A DNA stretch of 64,000 nt from Actinomadura madurae. Lineage in GTDB: Bacteria > Actinomycetota > Actinomycetes > Streptosporangiales > Streptosporangiaceae. Each line of letters starts with the position of its first letter. Position 1 is the first letter of the stretch. Below, piece by piece: positions 43,553 to 52,340 of the stretch. Both the position numbers and the translations under genes were made by a program. Below the pieces are notes generated by a model, which saw only the letters and a list, made by a program, of their open reading frames with translations, made no database searches and was not told the DNA's origin. The stretch spans positions 476,127 to 540,126 of the forward strand of contig NZ_FOVH01000004.1 of NCBI RefSeq assembly GCF_900115095.1, read 5' to 3'.

Positions 43553-44703
43553 GAGGTCCTCGCGGGGATGCGCGCCCGCACGACGAACCCGCCGCCCGCC
43601 CGCCCGTCCGCGCGGAACTCGCCGCCCAGGGCGTCGACCCGCTCGCGGAGCCCCGCGAGCCCCCGCCCGCTGCCGCCGGGAGAGCCGGCCCGCGTGCCCG
43701 ATCCGTCGTTGCCGACCTCGACCATGATGTCCCTGTCGCCGTAGTGCACGTGCACCACCGTACGGCTGCCATGGGCGTATTTGAGGGCGTTCGTCAGAGC
43801 CTCCTGCACGACGCGGTACGTCACGAACTCGGCGCTGCCGGACGACTCCGCCTTCTCGCCCTCCTCCTTGAACTCCACGGGCTGCCCCGCCTGGCGCGTC
43901 TGGTCCACGAGCGTGCGGAGGTCGCCGGCGGACGGCGCCCTGGTGGTGGCGGTGTCGTGGTCGGGGTTGAGCAGGTCGAGCAGGTGGCGCAGGTCGCCGA
44001 TGGCCCGCCGGCCGGTCTCGCTGATGGAGCTCAGGGTCTCCTCGAGGCGATCGGGCGCGGCGGTCAGGTACCGCGCGGCCTCGGTCTGCACGACCATCGC
44101 GGTCACGTGGTGGGTGACGACGTCGTGGAGCTCGCGGGCGATGCGGGTGCGCTCCGCGGTGCGGGTGGCCTCGGCGATGCGCCGGCGGCGTTCGGCCTCG
44201 GCCTCCCGGGTGGACCTCAGCCACGACCCGACGCACCATCCCATGGTCGCCACCAGGTAGAACACCACGAACCCGCTCACGCCCTCCGGTGAGCCCATCC
44301 GGTGGAGCGTGATCGCCAGCGGCACGTACACCGCGGTGAGGGCGACCATGGCGAGCCGCCGGTGATGGTCCAGGTGGGCGCCCGCGCTCACCAGCACGAA
44401 GGCGATGGCGGTGCCCGCGACCATGTGGTAGCTGCCGAGCTCGGCGAGCGTGAAGCCGAGCGTCACCAGCGCGAGGGAGGCGCCCGGGTAGCGCCGCCGC
44501 ACCGCCAGCGGAAGGGTCTCCAGGGCGAGGATCACGGCGGCGAGCGCGTCGAAGGGGCGCTTCGGGAGGTCGCCGACCTGCGTCTCCTGGCCGTGCAGGG
44601 CGGGGACGAAGGACAGGACGATCAGCAGCAGCGGGAACGGGAGATCCCGGACCACGACGGGGCACCGCCGCCACAGGTCCGGGATCCGCCGGAGGTCGAT
44701 CAT
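43549..44703 (-). CDS. Sensor histidine kinase (HisKA_3 type)
   Basis: Membrane-bound kinase (384 aa) with about five to six N-terminal helices (residues 20-160) and hardly any extracellular sensor domain, so it probably senses within the membrane. The dimerisation/phosphorylation box is RIARELHDVVTHHVTAMV with His193. The ATP-binding domain includes VVQEALTNALKYAHG and GRGLAGLRERVDALGG. ATGA overlap with the CPBP protease gene upstream and GTGA overlap with the response-regulator gene downstream make this a tight three-gene operon. Confidence 0.93.
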   Translation of the reverse strand: MIDLRRIPDLWRRCPVVVRDLPFPLLLIVLSFVPALHGQETQVGDLPKRPFDALAAVILALETLPLAVRRRYPGASLALVTLGFTLAELGSYHMVAGTAIAFVLVSAGAHLDHHRRLAMVALTAVYVPLAITLHRMGSPEGVSGFVVFYLVATMGWCVGSWLRSTREAEAERRRRIAEATRTAERTRIARELHDVVTHHVTAMVVQTEAARYLTAAPDRLEETLSSISETGRRAIGDLRHLLDLLNPDHDTATTRAPSAGDLRTLVDQTRQAGQPVEFKEEGEKAESSGSAEFVTYRVVQEALTNALKYAHGSRTVVHVHYGDRDIMVEVGNDGSGTRAGSPGGSGRGLAGLRERVDALGGEFRADGRAGGGFVVRARIPARTS

Positions 44704-45542
44704 CGGGCGAGCGTAGCGGGCGCGGCGGGCCGGGCGGAGCGCCGGAGCGGGACCAGGTTCCCGCGCCGGCGGGCCAGCCACAGGAACACGACCGTCACGA
44801 TCGTGCAGAACGCCACCGTGTACAGGCTCGCCTCCGGCCCGAACTCGCCGCCGGTGATCAGGCTCGACAGGGACGGGTCCGGGTTCACCCCGTGCAGCAG
44901 CCCCTCCGGCGCGGTGTTGCCGGAGACCGTGGTGCTGAAGACGCCGCCCGCCGCGAAGTTCCAGCCGAAGTGCAGGCCGATCGGCACCCACAGGTTGCGG
45001 GTGGCGACGTAGGCGGCGCCGAGCATGCCGCCCGCCTCGATCGCGATGGCGATGGCCCCCCACAGGGTGGCGTGCTCGTTGAACAGGTGCGACAGGCCGA
45101 ACACCAGGGCGCTGAGCGTCAGCGCCACCCACGTGCCGGTGCGCTCCTCGAGGATCCGGAACAGCACGCCGCGGTACATCACCTCCTCGGTCACGGCGGC
45201 GGCGGCCATGAAGCCGAGCAGCGCGAGCGTGCCCCCGGCCGAGCCGAAGCCGTCGGCCTCGTAGCCGCCGAGGAAGGCGATGTTGACGATGACGGCCGCG
45301 AACAGCCCGGCGCCGAGCAGCGTCCCCAGGCCGAGGCGGACCGGGGCGCCCTTGGCCGCCACCTCCGCCGGCTCGCGGTGCTCGGTCCGCCGCACCACCC
45401 ACGCGTACACCGGCAGGATGAGCGCGATGGTCACGGCGCCGATGCCCAGGCTGAGGGGGGCGTTCCAGTCCGCCGCCATCATCACCTGGCCGCCGACGAG
45501 GGCGATGACTCCGACCGCCAGGAGCTGCTTCCAGAATCGCAT
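44700..45542 (-). CDS. CPBP-family intramembrane metalloprotease
   Basis: Multi-helix membrane protein (280 aa) of the Abi/CAAX-protease (CPBP) family. The start at 45542 has GGAGG at good spacing. The catalytic motifs are present in order: EEVMYRGVLFRILEE (EExxxR), FGLSHLFNE (FxxxH), and GLHFGWNFAAG (HxxxN/B). It is coupled by ATGA to the histidine kinase gene. It may process a membrane signal or be a target of the two-component system; bacteriocin self-immunity is another known role of the family. Confidence 0.9.
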   Translation of the reverse strand: MRFWKQLLAVGVIALVGGQVMMAADWNAPLSLGIGAVTIALILPVYAWVVRRTEHREPAEVAAKGAPVRLGLGTLLGAGLFAAVIVNIAFLGGYEADGFGSAGGTLALLGFMAAAAVTEEVMYRGVLFRILEERTGTWVALTLSALVFGLSHLFNEHATLWGAIAIAIEAGGMLGAAYVATRNLWVPIGLHFGWNFAAGGVFSTTVSGNTAPEGLLHGVNPDPSLSSLITGGEFGPEASLYTVAFCTIVTVVFLWLARRRGNLVPLRRSARPAAPATLAR

Positions 45543-45815
45543 GATGTTCCTCCGAGATCCCGCGGTCAGGGGCGCCGCGGCCACGTCGAAGACGCTAGAG
45601 ATCCGGCGATCCCGAATCTTCACCGCTCGGTGGACACTCCCGGGTAGCTCGCTCGGGGGACAGAAGAGGGCCGCCTACCATGATCGGGTCCAAATTAGGG
45701 GGGTTGGGATGAGACTTCCGGGAATGACCGGCGTCCGAGCTCGTCTCCCATCCCGGCGGGAAGGCGTTCGACCGGCGCGCGCCCCGGCGGGACGGGGCAT
45801 GACCGCGGTGCGGCG

Positions 45816-47009
45816 ATGACGCGGTGCCCCGGCGGCGAGACCGCCGCCGGGACCGCCGGACCCGGCCGCATCCCGTGGCGGCTCCAGGCGGTCGCGTTCG
45901 TCAGCACGCTCGACCGGTTCTCGATGGCGCCGATGCTCGTCGCGATGGCCCACGGCCTCGGCGTCCCGCTGTCGGCGACCGTCCACGCCGCCAGCGCCTA
46001 CTTCCTCGCCTACGGGCTCACGCAGCCGCTGTGGGCCGTCGTCGCGGACCGGCTCGGCCTCGTCCGCACGATGCGCGTCGCGCTGGCGCTCGCCGCGGTC
46101 TCCGCCGCCGCCTCCGCCGCCGCGGACTCCGCGCTCACCCTCGGGATCACCCGCGGGCTGACCGGGGCCTGCTTCGGCGCGGCGATCCCGGCGAGCCTGG
46201 TCTACGTCGGCGACACCGTCCCGGCCGCGCGCCGGCAGCCGGAGATCGCGCGGCTGATGACCGGGGTCGCGGCCGGGACGGCGCTCGCGTCGGCGGGCGC
46301 GGGCGCCGTCGCCGAGTTCGCCGGCTGGCGGCCGGCGTTCCTGGTGACGGGCGCGGCGGCGCTGCTGCTCGTGCCGGCCCTGCGCCGGCTCCCCGAACCG
46401 CCGCTCGTGCGGGCCGGCGCCGGGGTGCTCGCGCCGATGGCGGCGCTGGCCCGGTCCGGCCCCGCGCGGCTCGTGCTCGCGCTGGCGTTCGTCGAGGGCA
46501 TGGTGCTGCTCGGCGTGCTGACCCTGCTGCCCGCCGCGGTGGAGGCGACGGGCGCGGGCGCGTCCGTCGCCGGCGCCGTCACCGCCCTCTACGGTGTCGC
46601 GGTGCTCGGCTTCGCCCGCCTGGCGGGGATGATGGCGCACCGCGTGCACGCGTCCCGCCTCATCGCGCTCGGCGGGACGGCCGCCACCGGCGCCTGCCTG
46701 CTGACCGCCCTGTCCCGCGCGCCCGCGGTGGTGCTCCCCGCCACCGTCCTGCTCGGCCTCGCCTGGGTGTCGATGCACTCCTCGCTCCAGACCTGGGCGA
46801 CCGAGGTGCTCCCGGCCGCGCGCGCGACCGTCGTGTCGGGCTTCGCCGCGTCGCTGTTCCTGGGCAGCTCGACCGCGGCCGTCCTCACCGGCGGGCCGGC
46901 GGGCGCCGGACGGTACGCCGGGATCTTCGCCGCCGCCGCCGTGCTGACCGTCCCCCTCACCTTCGTCGCGACCGTCACGCGCGCCCGCTGGGCCGGGGAG
47001 GGGCGATGA
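45816..47009 (+). CDS. Major facilitator superfamily transporter
   Basis: MFS secondary transporter (397 aa) with about twelve hydrophobic helices and few polar loops. The VADRLGLVRTMRVALALAAVS segment is the MFS loop 2-3 motif (GxLaDRxGRrxxl), and ITRGLTGACFGAAIPASLVYVGD corresponds to helices 4-5. Efflux of a small molecule is the usual role of such DHA1-like proteins. No regulator adjoins it. A short open frame of 36 codons (45709-45819) ends in ATGA overlap with its start. Confidence 0.88.
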   Translation: MTRCPGGETAAGTAGPGRIPWRLQAVAFVSTLDRFSMAPMLVAMAHGLGVPLSATVHAASAYFLAYGLTQPLWAVVADRLGLVRTMRVALALAAVSAAASAAADSALTLGITRGLTGACFGAAIPASLVYVGDTVPAARRQPEIARLMTGVAAGTALASAGAGAVAEFAGWRPAFLVTGAAALLLVPALRRLPEPPLVRAGAGVLAPMAALARSGPARLVLALAFVEGMVLLGVLTLLPAAVEATGAGASVAGAVTALYGVAVLGFARLAGMMAHRVHASRLIALGGTAATGACLLTALSRAPAVVLPATVLLGLAWVSMHSSLQTWATEVLPAARATVVSGFAASLFLGSSTAAVLTGGPAGAGRYAGIFAAAAVLTVPLTFVATVTRARWAGEGR

Positions 47010-47013
47010 CGTC

Positions 47014-47928
47014 TCACATGGGTCGGTGCGCCAGGGCCCGTTCCAGGCGCTCCTGGGCGCGGGCCGCCTGCCGGGCGCGGTAGGCGATCGGCATGTAGCG
47101 GACGCGTTCGGGGAGCAGGGGCGTGCTCCGCCCGATGGCCTGCCCGGCCAGGCGCAGCCGGCGCTCGTCCCCGGCCGTCCAGGGCAGCCCGAGCTTCTCG
47201 CGGGCGGCCTCCGGGAGGGTGCCGATGGTGATCAGCCGTCCGAGCCGTCCGGCGGCCGCGCTCACCGGGGCGGCCAGCGGGCGCAGCGGCGCGGGCACGT
47301 TGGGCGGGACCTGGCCCATCTGGGCGAGGACCTCGTGGGCCACCTTGTGGGGGACGAGGGTGTTGTCCACCATGTCGTGGAAGTAGTCCCAGTAGTCCGG
47401 GATGCTCTCCGGCAGCATCCGTTCGGGCACGCGCAGGATCCTGCCGAGCTGGAGGAACTCGTCGAAGATCTGCTGTTCCTCCTCGGGGGCCAGCGGCGCG
47501 GGGGCGAAGTACTTCGCCGCGGCCACGGCGGCGTAGAAGCCGGTGAGGTGCACCCACGCCCAGGGCTCGGCCGACAGCGCGTGGTGGCGGTTCCCGTCCT
47601 CGTCGACGGCGCTGAGCGGCTTGTGCATCTCCCGCAGCCGCCTGCCCTCCTCGATGGCGGTCCGGCCCCCGTACACCCAGGTCTGGACGGAGGCGAAGCT
47701 GCGCGCCGCCCGCCCGAGCGGGTCGGTGCGGAAGCTCGACAGCCGGTCGACCACGGTCCCGATCGCCGGATGCATCACCTGGAGGATGAAGACGCTGTTG
47801 CCCGCGATCGCCGACGTGTAGAGCCCCATCTGCTCCCACAGCAGCGAACCCGGGCCGAACGGGACCGGCTCCTCGCTGCGTTCCCGCCCGGCCGGTGGGC
47901 TCTCGGGCGTCCCCTCGGTCATCGTCAT
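47014..47928 (-). CDS. Oxygenase MpaB family protein (DUF2236)
   Basis: DUF2236/MpaB-type protein (304 aa), related to latex-clearing haem oxygenases and fungal MpaB. Family segments: AGNSVFILQVMHPAIGTVVDRLS and FASVQTWVYGG, then EPWAWVHLTGFYAAVAAAKYF, with histidines in MHPA, WVHL and the DYFHDMVDNTLVPHKVAHEV region as possible haem ligands. The substrate is unknown. It is divergent from a TetR gene, a common pairing for this family, and converges with the MFS gene 4 bp away. Confidence 0.88.
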   Translation of the reverse strand: MTMTEGTPESPPAGRERSEEPVPFGPGSLLWEQMGLYTSAIAGNSVFILQVMHPAIGTVVDRLSSFRTDPLGRAARSFASVQTWVYGGRTAIEEGRRLREMHKPLSAVDEDGNRHHALSAEPWAWVHLTGFYAAVAAAKYFAPAPLAPEEEQQIFDEFLQLGRILRVPERMLPESIPDYWDYFHDMVDNTLVPHKVAHEVLAQMGQVPPNVPAPLRPLAAPVSAAAGRLGRLITIGTLPEAAREKLGLPWTAGDERRLRLAGQAIGRSTPLLPERVRYMPIAYRARQAARAQERLERALAHRPM

Positions 47929-47975
47929 GTGCGCGACCTCCCGAAAAGAAGCGACTCCGGTAAGCTAAACGCGAA

Positions 47976-47989
47976 TAAGCAGTCGCTTA
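47976..47989. promoter_or_regulatory. Short palindrome, candidate TetR operator
   Basis: TAAGC-AGTC-GCTTA lies in the 88-bp gap between the divergent MpaB-type and TetR genes. A related GTAAGC occurs 16 bases upstream. The arms are short, so the assignment rests mostly on position. Confidence 0.5.
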
Positions 47990-48016
47990 CAAGTCGCGTT
48001 TCCAAAGGAACCGCCC

Positions 48017-48634
48017 ATGACCTCCTCACCTGGACTTTCGCCCCGCAGGATCCCCTCCCAGGACCGGTCGCGGCGCACGGTCGAGCGCATCCTGGAGGCC
48101 GCCACTCGCGTTCTGTCCGAGCGCGGGTACGACGGCGCCTCCACCAACCGGATCGCGAAGGCCGCCGGGATCAGCAACGGATCGCTGTACCAGTACTTCC
48201 CCAACAAGGACGCGATCGTCATCGCCGTCCTGGACCGGTTCGCCGACCATCTCGCCGACCGGCTCGGCGCCGAGATCGAGGCCACCATGCGGCAGCCGTG
48301 GGAGGCCGCCGGGCGCGCGCTGCTGGACGTCCAGATCCGGCTGTTCGAGGAGAACGCGGACCTGCTGCGCATCATCGTCGAGCAGGTCCCGCGGCTCGGC
48401 CCGTTCGACAAGCTCGCCGCGCTGCAGCGGCGGCTGACCGACCTGATCCGCGTCTACCTGCTGGTCAACCGCGCCGCGTTCCGCGAGGACCTCGACATCG
48501 ACGCGACGCTCTGGATCATCACCGAGACCGTCGGCCTGCTGTCCATCAAGTACGTCCTGGACCGCCCGCCCATCCCGCACGACCGCATGGTCGACGAGCT
48601 GGCCGAGATGGTCAACGGCTACATCCGCGGTTGA
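48017..48634 (+). CDS. TetR-family transcriptional repressor
   Basis: TetR regulator (205 aa). The HTH is ASTNRIAKAAGISNGSLYQYFPNKDAIVIAVL (about 42-73), very typical. The ligand domain includes WEAAGRALLDVQIRLFEENADLLRIIVEQVPRLG, matching TetR_C families tied to lipophilic ligands. It is divergent from the MpaB-type oxygenase gene, which it probably represses from the palindrome at 47976. Confidence 0.92.
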   Translation: MTSSPGLSPRRIPSQDRSRRTVERILEAATRVLSERGYDGASTNRIAKAAGISNGSLYQYFPNKDAIVIAVLDRFADHLADRLGAEIEATMRQPWEAAGRALLDVQIRLFEENADLLRIIVEQVPRLGPFDKLAALQRRLTDLIRVYLLVNRAAFREDLDIDATLWIITETVGLLSIKYVLDRPPIPHDRMVDELAEMVNGYIRG

Positions 48635-48765
48635 GGCCCTGTCGCCCTCCGCGACGAGGTCGCCGAGCCGCCGCGAGGTCTGGATCGGCGGCGTAGGCGC
48701 GGATACATCCGGCTTTCGTCGGCGACTGGTTAGGCTGGGGGCGAAGCCGCCGTCCTGCGCGGCAG

Positions 48766-49755
48766 GTGACGGGCATGCTGATCTCCACGAGCGACGTGCC
48801 GGCGTCGGAGCGGTACGACTACTGGCAGGCGATCACCCGCGAGCACCTCGCCTGCGGCTTCCGAACGCCCTATGGCCGCCGCACCGTGTTCCGGGCCGAG
48901 AGCCGGGTGGACGCGCTGGGGGCGGTCACCGCGGCCGTCGCGACGGCCTTCGGGGACGGCGCCGCGGGCGCGGCGGAGCTGCACCGCACGCCGGCGATGA
49001 TCCGCCGGGACGAGGCCGACCTCTACCAGCTCTGGCTGCCGGCGTCGGGCCGGCGGCTGGCGGTCGCCCAGGACGGCCGGCGGGCGGAACTGGCGCCGGG
49101 CGACGTCGCGCTGGCCGATCTGACGCGGCCGCTGAGCGTCCTCGCGCGGTCGCCCGGCCGCATGATGACGCTGCTGGTGCCCCGCGCGCTCCTGCCGCTG
49201 TCCCCCGAGCAGGCGGCCCGGGTGACCGGGGTGGCGCTGTCCGGCCGGGAGGGGACGGGCGCGCTGCTGTCGGCGCTGCTGACGCGCGTGGCGGCCGACC
49301 TCGGCACCTACGGTCCGTCCGAGGCGGCCCGGATCTCCACCGCCGCGCTCGATCTGGTCGCCGCGGTCCTGGCCCGGCGGCTGGACGCGGAAACGCCGCC
49401 CGACGTCCGGCGCGAGGTGCTGCTGCGCCAGATCTACGCCTTCGTCGACGAGCACCTGGGCGACCCGGGGCTGACACCCGGCATGATCGCCGCGGCCCAC
49501 CACGTGTCGCTCCGCCACCTGCACAAGCTGTTCGAGACCGAGGAGTGCACGGTCGCCGAATGGATCCGGCGCCGGCGGCTGGACCGGTGCCGCCGCGATC
49601 TCGCCGACACCGCGCTGCTGGAACGGCCGGTGGAGGCGATCGCGGCACGCTGGGGTTTCCCCAGCGCCGCGTCCTTCAGCAGGCTCTTCCGCGCCGTCCA
49701 TGGAATCCCGCCCGGTGAGTACCGGGCCATGCATTCGGACCGGCCGCCGAAATAG
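48766..49755 (+). CDS. AraC-family transcriptional regulator
   Basis: AraC-type regulator (329 aa). The N-terminal two-thirds are an AraC-binding-like cupin domain (RYDYWQAITREHLACGF, then LWLPASGRRLAVAQDGRRAELAPGDV), and the C-terminus carries the double HTH: GMIAAAHHVSLRHLHKLFE and VEAIAARWGFPSAASFSRLFRAVHGIPPGEYR. The GTG at 48766 is used; an ATG three codons later is an alternative. No obvious target adjoins it, although a TTAGGCT -10-like element precedes the gene. Confidence 0.9.
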   Translation: MTGMLISTSDVPASERYDYWQAITREHLACGFRTPYGRRTVFRAESRVDALGAVTAAVATAFGDGAAGAAELHRTPAMIRRDEADLYQLWLPASGRRLAVAQDGRRAELAPGDVALADLTRPLSVLARSPGRMMTLLVPRALLPLSPEQAARVTGVALSGREGTGALLSALLTRVAADLGTYGPSEAARISTAALDLVAAVLARRLDAETPPDVRREVLLRQIYAFVDEHLGDPGLTPGMIAAAHHVSLRHLHKLFETEECTVAEWIRRRRLDRCRRDLADTALLERPVEAIAARWGFPSAASFSRLFRAVHGIPPGEYRAMHSDRPPK

Positions 49756-49865
49756 CCGACCGCTGATAGTGCATGCGCCGGCAATAGCCGTGCAGCGGCA
49801 GGCAATCGGCCCCTTTGTCCTCCGTGTGACGCTGAGCATCTCTGCCAGTCGGGGAACGGGGAAAG

Positions 49866-51365
49866 ATGAGATCCGCGCATCGTTCGATCGCGCCCGCCGC
49901 GCTTTTCTGCGCCGTGCTCTCTGCGGGGCTTTCCATCGCGAGCTGCGCCGGTGAGGGGGACGCGGGTGGAAGCGGCAAGCCGTCCCGTGCCGCAAATGGC
50001 GGAAAAGGCGGCGGGGGAACGGCGAGCGCTCCCATGGCCATCGCCACAGGGAAGGTGCGGGTCGAGCTGATCGGGCTCGATCGAGGTCCGTCGAACACCG
50101 TGGTGGTGCGTATCCGGCTGGTCAACGGCGAGAACGAGCCGTTCTATCCGGAGAGCGTGCTCGACTGGCCCGCGGCGGACGGGGTCCACGCCGCCGAGCC
50201 GTCGACCACCCAGGCCCGCGGGATCACCCTGGTCGACACGGCCGGCGGCAAGCGGTACTTCCCCCTGATCGGCGCCGGCGGCGGATGCCTGTGCAGCGAC
50301 ACGCTCAACAGCATCGTCCAGCCGGGCGGTTCCGCCGAGTTTTACGCGGTCGTGCCCGCCCCGCCGCCCGAGGTGAAGCGCATCTCGGTCTCGGTGCCGC
50401 AGACCCGGGTGTTCCCGGACGTCCCCATCGGCGAAGGGCCCGTCCGGCCGCCCGGCGGGACGGACCCGGCCGGGGCCGGGCGGCCGAAGATCCTCCCGCT
50501 GATCAGCACCGCCGAGGGCGGGGACCGGGCGGTGGACGACGGCGACGCGACCCGCAGCGTCCGGCTGTCGTCGGACGTGCTGTTCGCCGTGGACCGGGCG
50601 GACCTGTCGGCAAAGGCCCAGGCGGTCCTGGCCGACGTGGCGCGACAGATCGACCGGGCGGCCGGCGCGACCGTGCGGATCGACGGCCACACCGACGACA
50701 CCGGGGACGACGCGATCAACGATCCGCTCTCCCTGCGCCGGGCCGAATCCGTCCAGCGCGCGCTCGCGGCGCTCGTCTCCCGTCAGGGCGTGGACTACCG
50801 GTCGGCCGGACACGGATCCAAGGAGCCGATCGCGGGGAACACGAGCGACGAGGGCCGCCGGCGGAACAGGCGGGTCACCGTGACGTTCTCCAAACCTCCG
50901 GCGGCGCCGGATGGCGGGTCGCGGCCCGGCGCGCGAACGAATCCCGTCAGCCCGCCCCGACCGAGAGCGCCGGAAGTGCGCTCGCTCAAACTGGACGTCA
51001 CCGAACTGCGCCGCTCGCCGTCCGGACTGGTCAACCTCGTCTGGAAACTGACCAATACCGGCGGTGAACAGTTCTCCCGCACGACCCAGTTCACCATTCC
51101 GGCCACGAAGGTCTTCTACTACGGCGGCGCCAGTGACGGCACCATGGGCGTGACGCTTTATGACGAGGCCACCGGGATGCGCTACTACACCCTGCGCGAC
51201 ACCCAGAACCGGTGCGTGTGCAATCAGCCGGTGGGCCGCGATTACCGGGTCCTGCCAGGCGGGACGATGACGCACGCCAACGCCTACAGGCTGCCGCCCG
51301 AGGTCACGAACATCACCGTGGAGTTCCCGGGCTACGAACCGACCCGGAACGTCCCCGTGAGCTGA
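49866..51365 (+). CDS. OmpA-family lipoprotein with a duplicated Cys-x-Cys domain
   Basis: Lipoprotein (499 aa) with signal ending SIASC at Cys27 and a Gly/Ser/Lys linker to about 60. Residues 63-188 and 371-498 are two copies of one domain. Each contains a strand, TLxDxxxGxRY, a CxC pair (Cys141/143 and Cys450/452), a PGG turn, PPEV, and a VP ending. Between them, residues 234-341 form an OmpA C-terminal domain: DVLFAVDRADLSAKAQAVLADVA, then IDGHTDDTGDD and LSLRRAESVQRAL, ending NRRVTVTF. OmpA domains bind peptidoglycan, so this would attach the outer membrane face to the wall. The repeat resembles no named family I recognise; the CxC pairs may form disulfides or bind metal. Confidence 0.85.
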   Translation: MRSAHRSIAPAALFCAVLSAGLSIASCAGEGDAGGSGKPSRAANGGKGGGGTASAPMAIATGKVRVELIGLDRGPSNTVVVRIRLVNGENEPFYPESVLDWPAADGVHAAEPSTTQARGITLVDTAGGKRYFPLIGAGGGCLCSDTLNSIVQPGGSAEFYAVVPAPPPEVKRISVSVPQTRVFPDVPIGEGPVRPPGGTDPAGAGRPKILPLISTAEGGDRAVDDGDATRSVRLSSDVLFAVDRADLSAKAQAVLADVARQIDRAAGATVRIDGHTDDTGDDAINDPLSLRRAESVQRALAALVSRQGVDYRSAGHGSKEPIAGNTSDEGRRRNRRVTVTFSKPPAAPDGGSRPGARTNPVSPPRPRAPEVRSLKLDVTELRRSPSGLVNLVWKLTNTGGEQFSRTTQFTIPATKVFYYGGASDGTMGVTLYDEATGMRYYTLRDTQNRCVCNQPVGRDYRVLPGGTMTHANAYRLPPEVTNITVEFPGYEPTRNVPVS

Positions 51366-51383
51366 CAAGCGCCGCCCGCCGGG

Positions 51384-52187
51384 TCAGTCCTCGTCCTGCT
51401 CCGGCGGGTCGCCCAGGAGGCGCAGGTGGTCCGGGGTGAGGGTGCCGGTGATCAGCAGGTTCCGGATCAGGTTGACGTTGAGGGCGTTGCCGATCGGCGG
51501 GGTGACCTCATGCTCCAGCAGGCCCGGCACCCGGCCGCTCAACTGGTGGCGCACCTTCTCGACGCGGCGCGCCGCCTTCTTCTGGTTCCAGCCCGCCTCG
51601 GGCTGGAGACGGTCCAGCTCGTCGGCGACCTGCGCCCAGGTCAGGGGCCGCGGGTCCGGGTCGTGGCGCAGGTAGCGCTGCCCGAGGCACACCAGCACCA
51701 GGAGCTCGGACGCCTCCAGCCGCCAGGGCCGGCGCTCGTCGGTCGGCGCCTCGTTGCGGGCGCCGCTCCCCGGCGGGACGGCGCCCGCCGCGATCCGCAC
51801 CTCGAACAGGTGCTCCTGATCCGGCGCGACGATGAACAGCGGCGTGTACCCGGCTTCGGGCAGCTCCGCCGACTGGCCGCGCAGCACCAGGCGCGACCCG
51901 GGGAACCGGATGGCCAGCTTCCCGGTGTTGTACAGGATCCAGCGCGAGTGCTCGCGCTGGATGTGGCCGTGCCTGCGGCTGACGTGGGTGTCGCCCGGTC
52001 CGACGCAGACGTGGACGGCGTCCTCCTGGCGTCCGAACACGAGCGTGAACCCGGCGTCCGGCGCGACCCTCATCCCGCCGCGCGCCCCCAGGGCGAACAG
52101 CGTGCCGGGCTCGGCCGGGGGGAGCCCGTCGGAGAGGCTCCTGATCCGCGCCGGCAGGAACTCCACCTTGGGTCGCGTCCGCGGCAC
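51384..52187 (-). CDS. FHA-domain protein with C-terminal HTH-like region
   Basis: Soluble protein (267 aa). A forkhead-associated domain lies around residues 47-120, with the phosphothreonine-binding set Gly52-Arg53, Ser70-Arg71, His73 and Asn87 (FGRQED, THVSRRHG, LYNTGK). The C-terminal third is basic and helical (LTWAQVADELDRLQPEAGWNQKKAARRVEKVRHQL), resembling a winged-helix or effector module. It faces the kinase gene divergently at 52341. A phospho-dependent partner or regulator of the kinases is likely. Confidence 0.82.
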   Translation of the reverse strand: MPRTRPKVEFLPARIRSLSDGLPPAEPGTLFALGARGGMRVAPDAGFTLVFGRQEDAVHVCVGPGDTHVSRRHGHIQREHSRWILYNTGKLAIRFPGSRLVLRGQSAELPEAGYTPLFIVAPDQEHLFEVRIAAGAVPPGSGARNEAPTDERRPWRLEASELLVLVCLGQRYLRHDPDPRPLTWAQVADELDRLQPEAGWNQKKAARRVEKVRHQLSGRVPGLLEHEVTPPIGNALNVNLIRNLLITGTLTPDHLRLLGDPPEQDED

Positions 52188-52340
52188 CGTCTCAGCCCTT
52201 TCGCCCCGGGAGCCTTCCGGGGACCACGCTAACGGTCTTCCCCGTCACCGTCCGCTGTTCGAGGGGTGGTGGTCCGGTGGGGCGCCACGCCATCATGGGG
52301 CGAGGTCGTGGCTCCAGGGTGTGCGTGGGAAGGCGGGTCT

